Shown: positions 1 through 5,841, counted from the first letter of the stretch. The stretch is DNA of 6,649 bases from an uncultured bacterium (GCA_937920455.1 CALETX010000339.1:1-6649), one strand, 5' to 3'. The notes: generated by a model from the sequence alone, not told the origin. Numbers and translations are program-made.

Positions 1-1
1 G

Positions 2-1204
2 ATCGGAATCCGCAGCAGCAGACAGGTGATATGCGATCAAATGCTCAATCTTTCCGACCAGGTTGTAGGACGCAGATTCCCTGACGCCATAGCCGAAACA
101 TGGGGATTCCACGACAATCACGGATATGATTATGAATTTGAGTCCGACCAATCCCTTTTCTACGTATGGGTGCTTGGATACTGGGCCCGTCCGCTTGGAT
201 ATGAGATTCCCTATGGAGTCCTTTTGCCGAAGGGAGTTGAAGGTCTTCTGGTTGCCTGTCGGGCTTGCGGGCTGACCCACGACGCTCACATGAGTTTCCG
301 GATGCAGAACGACATGCAGCGCATTGGAGAGGCTGCCGGTCTGGCTGCGGCCATCGCCGTCGAATCAGGACGTGACCCCAGATACATCTCCATTTCAGAA
401 CTGCGCCAGCTTCTCATTGCTTCAGGCGCGATCCGCCCGCCGTCTGAGAAGCCGCGATTCATGGAGAAACTGGAGCAGGCAACATCGTCATGGAAGGCAT
501 TGCCGCCTCCTGACCGCCCGTCTGAACTTGTCGCGGAAATCGAGGGACCGAGAGCCTCTTCAGCCCTTCTTCTCCTCTCATCCGCGAAGCCGGATTCGCC
601 AACCTACAATGAACTCCTAAAGACCTCTGAAGCTTCTGATAAACCTGTGGCAAGGTTTCGCGCCGCAGCGGTTCTGGCCATGCGCCATGACAGCAGGGCC
701 ATTCCCGCTTTGATCGAGACAGTCCGCTCTCGATTGTCTGCTCCGCCCTCTCCGGAATGCAACCGCGTAAGAGCGGATGTTCCAGCATGGATTCCAGCCG
801 CCGCTTTGCTGGGCCGTTTGAAGGCGAGAGAAGCAGTTCCAGAGATGGTTGCCGTCTTGGATGATGGCGATCTTTCTCTCGACGCGCTTCTAACCATAGT
901 GCGCGCGCTTGGCCGCATTGGCGATCCACGCGCTGCGGCTGCTCTCGAGCGTGTGGCGAACAGAAAAGAATTACCCACATCCCGCAAACTTCAGGTGTCC
1001 ATGAACAACAGCAACCCTGTCGTTCTGGACGCACGATGGCAGATTGATCTTGCGATAGCCGAATCTCTGGCGGCAATGGGCATCAAGAGAGAAGATCTCA
1101 TCGCTCCCTATCTAAATGACACGCGCGCGCCGGTAAGAAGAAGGGCCATGGCCGTGCTGACATTTGCCAGACAGACGGCCGAGGAAGCATTCCTCGCCAA
1201 ATGA
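2..1204 (+). CDS. FAD-dependent oxidoreductase with C-terminal HEAT repeats, C-terminal part (5' end outside window)
   Basis: The frame is open from the left edge, so the GTG at 26 is only the first in-window start-like codon, not the true start. Residues are counted from that GTG. Residues 1-135, plus the preceding in-frame I-G-I-R-S-S-R-Q, match the C-terminal part of the FAD_oxidored family: a G-I-R-x-S-R lead-in, F-P-D-A-I (18-22), Y-E-I-P-Y-G-V-L-L-P-K-G (59-70), and T-H-D-A-H...G-E-A-A-G-L-A-A-A-I-A (84-111), the segment that closes over the flavin. The N-terminal Rossmann GxGxxG lies upstream. The usual A-G-R before this segment reads A-C-R (78-80). From about 207 on, helical HEAT-like repeats appear near 207-236, 254-279, 286-312 and 341-383, with D-x-R-A turns such as G-D-P-R-A-A-A-A-L. 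The substrate is unknown. Family members are redox enzymes common in PVC bacteria; the HEAT part probably serves protein binding. It ends with TGA, 329 bp before serC. The family call is secure; the function is not. Confidence 0.85.
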   Translation: MGIRSSRQVICDQMLNLSDQVVGRRFPDAIAETWGFHDNHGYDYEFESDQSLFYVWVLGYWARPLGYEIPYGVLLPKGVEGLLVACRACGLTHDAHMSFRMQNDMQRIGEAAGLAAAIAVESGRDPRYISISELRQLLIASGAIRPPSEKPRFMEKLEQATSSWKALPPPDRPSELVAEIEGPRASSALLLLSSAKPDSPTYNELLKTSEASDKPVARFRAAAVLAMRHDSRAIPALIETVRSRLSAPPSPECNRVRADVPAWIPAAALLGRLKAREAVPEMVAVLDDGDLSLDALLTIVRALGRIGDPRAAAALERVANRKELPTSRKLQVSMNNSNPVVLDARWQIDLAIAESLAAMGIKREDLIAPYLNDTRAPVRRRAMAVLTFARQTAEEAFLAK

Positions 1205-1206
1205 AT

Positions 1207-1222
1207 GCAGATCCCTGCTTTT
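1207..1222 (+). terminator. Weak possible terminator after the oxidoreductase gene
   Basis: Just after the TGA stop, GCAG (1207-1210) can pair with CTGC (1215-1218) across a 4-base loop, followed by TTTT (1219-1222). The stem is only 4 bp, so this is at best a weak intrinsic terminator. Confidence 0.2.
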
Positions 1223-1455
1223 CAGGTGCCAGCAGGCAGAGGCTCTCAGGCACATCGTGCACTGGTTCCATAAGTTGGCGGGGCGAAGCACGAAGCGAGA
1301 AAGCAAGCAGTTTGACAACCATGGGTCAGTATGTGGATCAACTCTGCGTCTGACCGGTACGGCAGGCAGCGGCATGTCTGCAGCACCTTCTGGCTTGTGC
1401 TACCTGCCTTTGTTTCCAGCCAACGCCTGCACACGCTGAGTGTCATGTTAGAAAG

Positions 1456-1484
1456 TTGACGGATCGCCAACCCTCGAATAGAGT
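1456..1484 (+). promoter_or_regulatory. Sigma70-like promoter for serC
   Basis: A -35 element TTGACG (1456-1461, five of six consensus bases) is followed by an exact 17-bp spacer and a -10 element TAGAGT (1479-1484, four of six). Transcription would begin near 1490-1492 and give a leader of about 43 nt before the serC ATG. It is the best promoter-like match I saw between the two + strand genes. Inferred from consensus only. Confidence 0.55.
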
Positions 1485-1492
1485 TGCGCGCG

Positions 1493-1504
1493 TGCCTTTG
1501 GGCA
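1493..1504 (+). promoter_or_regulatory. Small hairpin in the serC leader
   Basis: TGCC (1493-1496) pairs with GGCA (1501-1504) over a TTTG loop. It would sit at the very 5' end of the predicted serC mRNA and could stabilise the transcript. Four base pairs is short, so the role is speculative. Confidence 0.25.
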
Positions 1505-1520
1505 ACCTAACGAAATGAGA

Positions 1521-1527
1521 AAGGGAG
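1521..1527 (+). promoter_or_regulatory. Ribosome binding site of serC
   Basis: AAGGGAG lies 6 nt before the ATG at 1534. It fixes that ATG as the start, which also gives the family-typical N-terminus (Y-N-F-N-A-G-P-A). Confidence 0.75.
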
Positions 1528-1533
1528 ATAACG

Positions 1534-2613
1534 ATGGCGAGGGTTTATAACTTCAACGCAGGCCCGGCCGTGCTGCCTCTCGAAGCACTCGAACATGCAA
1601 GAGATGAAATGCTGGATTTCGCAGGCAGTGGCATGTCCATTCTCGAATGCAGCCATCGCGGCAAGGAATACGAAGCGGCCCACAACGAAGCCCTTGAGGG
1701 CATCCGGTCGCTGCTTGGCGTTCCGCCCGATTACGCTGTGTTGTTCCTTCAGGGCGGGGCAAGCCTGCAGTTTGCCATGGTTCCAATGAACCTGCTGGGC
1801 AAGGGACAGACGGCTGACTACGTGAACTCCGGCTCGTGGGCATCCAAGGCCATCAAAGAGGCCAAACTCATCGGCAATGTTCATATTGCCGCGGACACAT
1901 CAAAGGAAATACCAACACGCATTCCGCGCGAGGATGAACTGCGATTCTCAGAGAATCCTGCGTATGTGCATATAACATCAAACGAGACTATAGCCGGCAC
2001 CCAGTGGAAACGTTTCCCTGAGACCCGGGCGCCGCTGGTGGCGGATATGTCGTCGGATATTCTCTCACGCCCTGTTGACGTATCTGCCTTTGGCCTGATC
2101 TACGCAGGCGCCCAGAAAAATCTGGCGCCGGCTGGCGTAACTCTGGTGATCATAAGAAAAGATCTTGCCGAGCGAGCGCCGGAAAATCTGCCGACAATGC
2201 TCAAGTATCGCGCGCACATTGAAGAAAATTCTCTTTATAACACCCCGCCGTGTTTCGGCGTATATTTCATCGCGCTCGTGACCAGATGGGTAAAAAAAAC
2301 AGGATTGGAAAATCTCTACCGTCGAAACGTCGAAAAGGCAGCAAAACTATATGCCGCCATTGACAATAGCGGTGGATTTTATCGGGGAACAGCAGCCAAG
2401 GAATGTCGTTCCGACATGAACGTCACGTTCCGCCTCCAAAATGAAGCGTTGGAAGAAGCGTTCATCAAGGAAGCAGCCAGACAGGGCATGAAAGGACTGA
2501 AAGGCCATCGGTCGGTCGGTGGCATCAGAGCGTCAATTTACAACGCATTCCCGGTGGAAGGCATTGACTCTCTCGTCGCATTCATGAAGGAGTTCCAGCG
2601 GAAAAATGGCTGA
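1534..2613 (+). CDS. serC: Phosphoserine aminotransferase
   Basis: A cytoplasmic PLP enzyme that converts 3-phosphohydroxypyruvate and glutamate to O-phosphoserine and 2-oxoglutarate, the second step of serine synthesis; it can also act in pyridoxal phosphate synthesis. The 359 residues match the usual length (about 360). Landmarks: N-F-N-A-G-P-A at 6-12; S-I-L-E-C-S-H-R-G-K (35-44), phosphate-binding region with H41 and R42; G-G-A-S (74-77) at the PLP phosphate; W102 stacking position; T152 in S-N-E-T-I-A-G; D171 and S173 in D-M-S-S-D; the Schiff-base lysine K195 in G-A-Q-K-N; N236-T237 in N-T-P-P; and the C-terminal G-H-R-S-V-G-G-I-R-A-S-I-Y-N-A (324-338). All expected catalytic positions are present, so it should be active. 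It has its own promoter and a good ribosome binding site. No serA or serB is next to it. Confidence 0.97.
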   Translation: MARVYNFNAGPAVLPLEALEHARDEMLDFAGSGMSILECSHRGKEYEAAHNEALEGIRSLLGVPPDYAVLFLQGGASLQFAMVPMNLLGKGQTADYVNSGSWASKAIKEAKLIGNVHIAADTSKEIPTRIPREDELRFSENPAYVHITSNETIAGTQWKRFPETRAPLVADMSSDILSRPVDVSAFGLIYAGAQKNLAPAGVTLVIIRKDLAERAPENLPTMLKYRAHIEENSLYNTPPCFGVYFIALVTRWVKKTGLENLYRRNVEKAAKLYAAIDNSGGFYRGTAAKECRSDMNVTFRLQNEALEEAFIKEAARQGMKGLKGHRSVGGIRASIYNAFPVEGIDSLVAFMKEFQRKNG

Positions 2614-2622
2614 CTCATGCCG

Positions 2623-2642
2623 GGGCGTGACCACACACGCCC
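2623..2642 (+). repeat. Inverted repeat 3' of serC
   Basis: GGGCGTG (2623-2629) is complementary to CACGCCC (2636-2642) with a 6-base loop, giving a 7-bp GC-rich stem starting 9 bp after the serC stop. No T-run follows, so it is not a canonical intrinsic terminator. It could mark the mRNA 3' end or protect it. Confidence 0.45.
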
Positions 2643-2661
2643 ACTGGACAACGCCGCGTTG

Positions 2662-2667
2662 TATGAT
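2662..2667 (+). promoter_or_regulatory. Possible -10 element of the tRNA-Arg promoter
   Basis: TATGAT (five of six consensus bases) lies 54 bp before the tRNA. No good -35 is found at 16-18 bp upstream; TGGACA (2645-2650) is only 11 bp away from it. GATACT (2665-2670) is an alternative -10 that would put TGGACA at 14 bp. It is weak evidence, but the tRNA needs a promoter in this 108-bp gap or read-through from serC. Confidence 0.3.
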
Positions 2668-2721
2668 ACTGTAGAAGTGTCTGACGGCATCGGCCGCAAA
2701 GTTTGCAAAGAGAGCAGAGTT

Positions 2722-2798
2722 GCGCCTGTAGCTCAATTGGACAGAGCGTCAGCCTCCGGAGCTGAAGGTTGCGCGTTCGATCCGCGCCAGGCGCACCA
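2722..2798 (+). tRNA. tRNA-Arg (anticodon CCG)
   Basis: All cloverleaf arms can be drawn. Acceptor GCGCCTG (2722-2728) pairs fully with CAGGCGC (2788-2794). The D stem is GCTC (2731-2734) with GAGC (2744-2747). The anticodon stem TCAGC (2749-2753) pairs with GCTGA (2761-2765) around loop CTCCGGA, giving anticodon CCG (2756-2758), which reads CGG. The variable loop is 5 nt (AGGTT). The T stem GCGCG/CGCGC carries loop TTCGATC (2776-2782). The discriminator base is A2795 and CCA (2796-2798) is encoded. It is 77 nt long with the CCA end and no mismatch in the stems. It converges on trxA, 17 bp away. Confidence 0.96.
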
Positions 2799-2815
2799 CG
2801 TGCCACAACACCGTG

Positions 2816-3154
2816 TCACTGGGTCAGGTAAGCGCTAATTTTGTTCTTGAGAGCAGCCTTGGACAAGGCGCCAATCATTTGTTCCTGAACTTTTCCTTCC
2901 TTAAAGACGAGCAGAGTCGGAATAGACCTGATGCCGAACTGAGTGGCAAGCTTGTGATTCTGGTCCACATTTACCTTGGCAACCTTGAGTTTGCCGACAG
3001 CCTCCGATGCGATCTCGTCAAGCACCGGCGCGATCATACGGCAAGGGCCGCACCACTCAGCCCAAAAATCAACCAAAACGGGAATCTGAGATTGTATTAC
3101 TTCTTTCTCCCAGTTCTCATCATTAACATGTATCACGTTGTCATTTCCCATCAT
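2816..3154 (-). CDS. trxA: Thioredoxin
   Basis: A cytoplasmic thiol-disulfide reductant that donates electrons to ribonucleotide reductase, peroxiredoxins and other proteins, and is itself reduced by thioredoxin reductase. The 112 residues are close to the usual 105-110. The redox motif W-C-G-P-C is at 34-38 (C35, C38), the buried acid is D29 in V-D-F-W-A, and the cis-proline is P79 in S-I-P-T. V-D-Q-N (63-66) and the F-G-I-R-S-I-P-T-L block are classic for the family. There is no signal peptide. Two adjacent ATGs are possible starts (3154 and 3151); the AGGGGG ribosome binding site lies 3 nt from the first and 6 nt from the second, so the second, giving 111 residues, fits better. Only 7 bp separate it from the upstream membrane-protein gene, suggesting translational coupling. 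It is the last gene of the minus-strand cluster. Confidence 0.96.
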   Translation of the reverse strand: MMGNDNVIHVNDENWEKEVIQSQIPVLVDFWAEWCGPCRMIAPVLDEIASEAVGKLKVAKVNVDQNHKLATQFGIRSIPTLLVFKEGKVQEQMIGALSKAALKNKISAYLTQ

Positions 3155-3155
3155 T

Positions 3156-3163
3156 CACCCCCT
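3156..3163 (-). promoter_or_regulatory. Ribosome binding site of trxA overlapping the upstream stop codon
   Basis: On the minus strand AGGGGGTG overlaps the TAG stop of the preceding gene (3164-3162). Its position favours the second of two consecutive ATGs as the trxA start and implies that ribosomes finishing the upstream gene can reinitiate here. Confidence 0.55.
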
Positions 3164-4385
3164 AGCGCAACACCGATGGCAGCTTGCCGGGCCAGCCGAG
3201 ATCCAACCCGGGTGCACCATACGAGAGCTGTGTCAACGAAACGTTAGGTCCAAACGCCTGAGCGCAAAATATGTATACAACAATCAAGCTGGAAATAATC
3301 AGCATTATTGCCGCAGCAAGCGCTATGGCGTCGAACACCAGCGAAGATCTGGAAGGGGCCTCCTCTTCCGCCTGAGCGACTGATTCTTCTCCCCTGGCCA
3401 CTGCGACCGCAGGAGCAGCTGGGCGATCTGTTGGCCTCTTGAGTTTGATGGTCTTTCGCCTTGTGGGGCTGGGGCCTTCTTCTTCCACAGCCGGCTCTTC
3501 CAGTTTAGTGGTGCGCCCCAAAGCCTTTGCGGCTTCAGCCCCGGCCGGCTCAACCTGCAGCGATGGCGACTCGCCGGGTCTCTTCAATTTGATTGTCTTT
3601 GGCGTTTCAGAAATAACAGGCCCGCCGGCAAGTGCAGGCCCCTTTGATCCTGCAGCCTCCAGCGCCGCCTCAAGTGAAATTCGCGACGTCTTGCGCTTTT
3701 CCTCAATAACCTTTTCGCCTGGTGGCTGGACAACAGGCGCGCTGAGTTTGCCAAGCGGCGCTCCAGATGCAGGCTTGATCTTGATCGTCTTCAGGTCCTG
3801 CGTCGGCTTGCCAGGGGCAGCACCCGTGGCCGGCGCAGCCATTTCAAGAGGTATCCGCGTTGTTTTGCTCTTCAATCCGGCAGCGCCGGCCTGGGCGGCT
3901 GCCTGTGCCGCGGTACCAGATGGTGCGGCCGGCGAAGCGGCTGGTTTTGAAACTACTATGGTCGGCGCCTCGGATGACGTCTTCTGTGATACGGCTGGAA
4001 TTTCAAGCCTCATCGTCGTCGAGCTACCGTCCTCTTGAAGCGACGCGGCTGGCCTTGGAACCGCCGAACCTCCTTCCGCACCAGGAGCGGGGATGGGTTT
4101 CTTGATCTGAATGGTGGGAGCGGCTTGCGGAGCAGCCGGCGCCTGAACCGATATAGAAGGTTTGACCACCACGCCAGGGGGAGACGCCGGCGCAGCAACA
4201 GGTCCGGGAGACGCATGTGCGGCAGGCGCAGGCTGAGGCGGTGAGGACACAACGGGAGGACTCTGCTGCGGTTGAACAGCCTGGGAGGGCACCTGACCCT
4301 TCGGCTGGGCCTTCAGAACATCCTTCCTCAAGTCAATCTTCGGCGGGAGAGGAACTCCGTTGTTGCTGGACGTATTGTCTGCCAT
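3162..4385 (-). CDS. Hypothetical Pro/Ala-rich single-span membrane protein with alternating TIKLKRP and TSRISLE motifs
   Basis: I do not recognise a named family. The 407 residues divide into three parts. Residues 1-345 are low-complexity and probably disordered, rich in Ala, Pro, Lys and Ser. One strong transmembrane segment lies at about 349-376 (D-A-I-A-L-A-A-A-I-M-L-I-I-S-S-L-I-V-V). A tail of about 30 residues (G-P-N to the end) follows. There is no N-terminal signal peptide, so the long arm is probably cytoplasmic and the tail outside. Two short motifs recur in the arm: T-I-x-[IVL]-x-K-P-like (P-T-I-Q-I-K-K-P 90-97, P-T-I-V-V-S-K-P 141-148, K-T-I-K-I-K-P 199-205, K-T-I-K-L-K-R-P 263-270 and 311-318) and T-[TS]-R-I-x-L-E (175-181, 233-239), with degenerate forms at 123-130 and 291-299. 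The start is set by GGAGGT 5 nt upstream. It lies between frr and trxA. Function unknown; a scaffold or membrane-tethered binding protein is a guess. Confidence 0.8.
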   Translation of the reverse strand: MADNTSSNNGVPLPPKIDLRKDVLKAQPKGQVPSQAVQPQQSPPVVSSPPQPAPAAHASPGPVAAPASPPGVVVKPSISVQAPAAPQAAPTIQIKKPIPAPGAEGGSAVPRPAASLQEDGSSTTMRLEIPAVSQKTSSEAPTIVVSKPAASPAAPSGTAAQAAAQAGAAGLKSKTTRIPLEMAAPATGAAPGKPTQDLKTIKIKPASGAPLGKLSAPVVQPPGEKVIEEKRKTSRISLEAALEAAGSKGPALAGGPVISETPKTIKLKRPGESPSLQVEPAGAEAAKALGRTTKLEEPAVEEEGPSPTRRKTIKLKRPTDRPAAPAVAVARGEESVAQAEEEAPSRSSLVFDAIALAAAIMLIISSLIVVYIFCAQAFGPNVSLTQLSYGAPGLDLGWPGKLPSVLR

Positions 4386-4390
4386 GACCC

Positions 4391-4396
4391 ACCTCC
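4391..4396 (-). promoter_or_regulatory. Ribosome binding site of the membrane-protein gene
   Basis: On the minus strand a perfect GGAGGT is 5 nt before the ATG at 4385. This supports that start and shows the gene is meant to be well translated despite its low-complexity product. Confidence 0.75.
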
Positions 4397-4411
4397 ATTT
4401 CTCTGCTACAG

Positions 4412-4464
4412 TGTTCCACGAACCTCGTCAATTCTTTTCTAAACCTGAGGCGAACTGCGGAACA
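4412..4464 (-). repeat. Inverted repeat immediately after frr
   Basis: On the minus strand TGTTCC (4464-4459) directly follows the frr TAA and is complementary to GGAACA (4417-4412). A nested CCTC (4450-4447) can pair with GAGG (4427-4424). The resulting hairpin fills most of the 79-bp frr spacer. No T-run follows, so it is unlikely to be an intrinsic terminator; it may be a processing or stability element between frr and the downstream pair. Confidence 0.35.
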
Positions 4465-5028
4465 TTACACCGCCATTATCTCCTGCTCCTTGGCCTTAAG
4501 CATGTCGTCTATCTTCTTGATGCTTTCATCGGTGTCTTTTTGCACCTGCTCAAGAGCGGCCTTGCAGTCATCCTCCGAAGCCTTCCCGTCTTTCTGGAGC
4601 GCTTTGATGGCCTCATTGGCGTCACGCCTTTCGTTGCGTATGGCAACCCGTGCCTCTTCGGCCATTCGTCTGGCCACCTTTGTCAATTCCTTTCTCCGCT
4701 CCTCGCTCAACTCAGGAACAGGAACCCGCACAACGCGACCGTCGTTTACTGGGGTGATGCCGATGTTCGCTGCCAATATGGCCTTCTCGATGTCCGGCAA
4801 GGCCGTCGGATCATAAGGCGTGATTACTATCAACCGGGTATCAGGCGTGGCTATTCCGGCTATCTCCCTGAGCCTTACCATGGACCCGTAGTACGAAACC
4901 TTTATATTTTCGACAAGGGCCGGAGAAGCCTTGCCGGTGCGTAATCCAGAAAACTCCTGCTGAAGGAACGCTATGCTCTTTTCCATCTTGTCTTCGGCGT
5001 TCAAAATCACGTCGTCGAGTGATTCCAT
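4465..5028 (-). CDS. frr: Ribosome recycling factor
   Basis: A cytoplasmic factor that, with EF-G, splits the post-termination ribosome so that subunits can be reused; essential in most bacteria. The 187 residues match the family length of about 185. The N-terminal helix of the three-helix domain carries G-L-R-T-G-K-A-S-P-A-L-V-E (28-40). Domain II runs from about 32 to 105 and ends in N-D-G-R-V-V-R-V-P-V-P-E-L-S-E-E-R-R (95-112). The second long helix has the conserved K-V-A-R-R-M-A-E-E-A-R-V-A-I-R-N-E-R-R-D (117-136), including R132 at the family's key arginine position. The last helix ends in an acidic/lysine-rich tail. AAGGAGG lies 8 nt before the ATG. It is 24 bp behind pyrH, the conserved pyrH-frr order. 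Confidence 0.97.
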   Translation of the reverse strand: MESLDDVILNAEDKMEKSIAFLQQEFSGLRTGKASPALVENIKVSYYGSMVRLREIAGIATPDTRLIVITPYDPTALPDIEKAILAANIGITPVNDGRVVRVPVPELSEERRKELTKVARRMAEEARVAIRNERRDANEAIKALQKDGKASEDDCKAALEQVQKDTDESIKKIDDMLKAKEQEIMAV

Positions 5029-5036
5029 GCTGCGCG

Positions 5037-5043
5037 CCTCCTT
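5037..5043 (-). promoter_or_regulatory. Ribosome binding site of frr
   Basis: On the minus strand AAGGAGG stands 8 nt before the ATG at 5028, inside the 24-bp pyrH-frr gap. It is among the strongest ribosome binding sites in the window and suits a highly needed translation factor. Confidence 0.75.
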
Positions 5044-5052
5044 CCTCTTTTC

Positions 5053-5802
5053 TTATGCGTGAATCAGCGTGCCGATTCTTTCACCCATCACAACTCGGAG
5101 AAGACTATCGCCTCCGTCCGCGACAAATCTGAAGACTATGATGGGAATCCTGTGTTCGCGGCACAGAGCAAAAGCCGCCCCATCCATTATTTTGAGCGAC
5201 CGCGCAATCGCTTCCTCGTAAGCAAGCTCGTCGTACTTTACCGCGCCCGACTCGGCTAAAGGATCAGCGGAGTACACGCCGTCAACCTTCGTTGTGGCCT
5301 TCAGAAGAGCCTCCGCCCCTATTTCACTTGCCCGCAATGCTGCCGCCGTGTCCGTGCTGAAATAGGGGTTTCCAGTGCCGCCTGCGAAAATCAGGACACG
5401 TTTCTTTTCGAAGTGGCGGAGTGCCCTCCGCAGTATGAAGGGCTCGGCGATTTGCCTCATTTCGATCGCGGTCTGAAGGCGCGTCTCAAGGCCGGCCTTT
5501 TCCAGCCCGCTCTGCAACGCAAGGCCGTTTATGATTGTTGCGAGCATGCCCATGTAGTCACCGGACGTACGGTCAAGACCTCGTTGAGCAGCGGTTGTGC
5601 CTCGGAAAATATTGCCGCCTCCCACCACTAGCGCCACTTCAACGCCTCGCTCATGCACCGCCTTGACCTGCCTGGCTATGCCAGCCACAATTTCCGGGTC
5701 AATACTAAGGCCTTTGGGCTTGTTTCTCAACGCCTCGCCGCTCAACTTGAGCAGTACCCGCCTGTATTTCGGCTGCGGTACTTTTTCTTTTGTGCCAGAC
5801 AT
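5053..5802 (-). CDS. pyrH: Uridylate kinase (UMP kinase)
   Basis: The bacterial hexameric enzyme that phosphorylates UMP to UDP with ATP, in the cytoplasm, in de novo pyrimidine synthesis; members are usually activated by GTP and inhibited by UTP. The 249 residues fit the family (about 240) with a short extra N-terminus. Landmarks of the amino acid kinase fold: L-L-K-L-S-G-E-A-L (17-25, phosphate-binding lysine K19), G-G-G-N-I-F-R-G (61-68), D-Y-M-G-M-L-A-T (82-89) near the UMP site, G-G-T-G-N-P-Y-F-S-T-D-T-A-A (141-154), K-V-D-G-V-Y-S-A-D-P (172-181) at the nucleotide site, and K-I-M-D (204-207). All key motifs are intact. The ribosome binding site is GGAAAGG 7 nt upstream (5816-5810). It follows the Memo-like gene by 39 bp and precedes frr by 24 bp. 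Confidence 0.97.
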   Translation of the reverse strand: MSGTKEKVPQPKYRRVLLKLSGEALRNKPKGLSIDPEIVAGIARQVKAVHERGVEVALVVGGGNIFRGTTAAQRGLDRTSGDYMGMLATIINGLALQSGLEKAGLETRLQTAIEMRQIAEPFILRRALRHFEKKRVLIFAGGTGNPYFSTDTAAALRASEIGAEALLKATTKVDGVYSADPLAESGAVKYDELAYEEAIARSLKIMDGAAFALCREHRIPIIVFRFVADGGDSLLRVVMGERIGTLIHA

Positions 5803-5841
5803 CGGCTTGCCTTTCCGCTGCCCCTCAGGACTTGCTAAATC

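Larger units (their letters stand above)
1205..1533. other. Gene-poor spacer upstream of serC with structured segments
   Basis: I found no convincing protein gene here; short frames on both strands lack family-like sequence or a good ribosome binding site. The stretch is rich in complementary segments on the + strand. A nested long-range set is CTCAG (1245-1249) with CTGAG (1436-1440), and GTGCA-CTGG (1257-1265) with CCAG (1416-1419) and TGCAC (1428-1432). Inside lie GGTCAG (1324-1329) with CTGACC (1350-1355), and GGCAGG (1361-1366) with CCTGCC (1403-1408), the latter enclosing AGCAC (1382-1386) with GTGCT (1397-1401). This could be a structured small RNA of about 195 nt or chance pairing in GC-rich DNA. 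It shows no SRP RNA, tmRNA or RNase P signature that I recognise. The right-hand end carries the serC promoter and leader. Confidence 0.35.

Noticed and set aside
459..1076. Minus-strand open frame within the oxidoreductase/HEAT gene (205 codons)
   Set aside because: The translation is rich in Arg, Cys and Trp, typical of an antisense shadow; the + strand frame carries family motifs throughout.
1312..1340. TTGACA at 1312-1317 as a promoter -35
   Set aside because: No acceptable -10 lies 16-18 bp downstream; TATGTG is only 12 bp away.
1324..1408. SRP RNA-like segment (CTGACC, GGCAGGCAGC) in the serC spacer
   Set aside because: The diagnostic GGAAGG-AGCAG apical loop of SRP RNA is missing, and the pairing pattern does not fit.
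1164..1439. A 91-codon + strand frame running from the oxidoreductase gene into the spacer
   Set aside because: It overlaps the upstream gene, lacks a ribosome binding site, and its composition is not protein-like; the spacer is better explained by RNA structure and a promoter.
3439..4038. Long open frame on the + strand opposite the membrane-protein gene (199 codons)
   Set aside because: It is the shadow of an Ala/Pro-rich GC-biased gene: low-complexity translation, no ribosome binding site, no family resemblance. The opposite strand has a strong ribosome binding site, a transmembrane helix and repeated motifs.
4403..4431. Possible minus-strand promoter TTGACG-17-TAGCAG between frr and the membrane-protein gene
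   Set aside because: The -10 matches only three of six bases, and transcription would begin about 11 nt before the ATG, inside or past the ribosome binding site. Chance resemblance is more likely.
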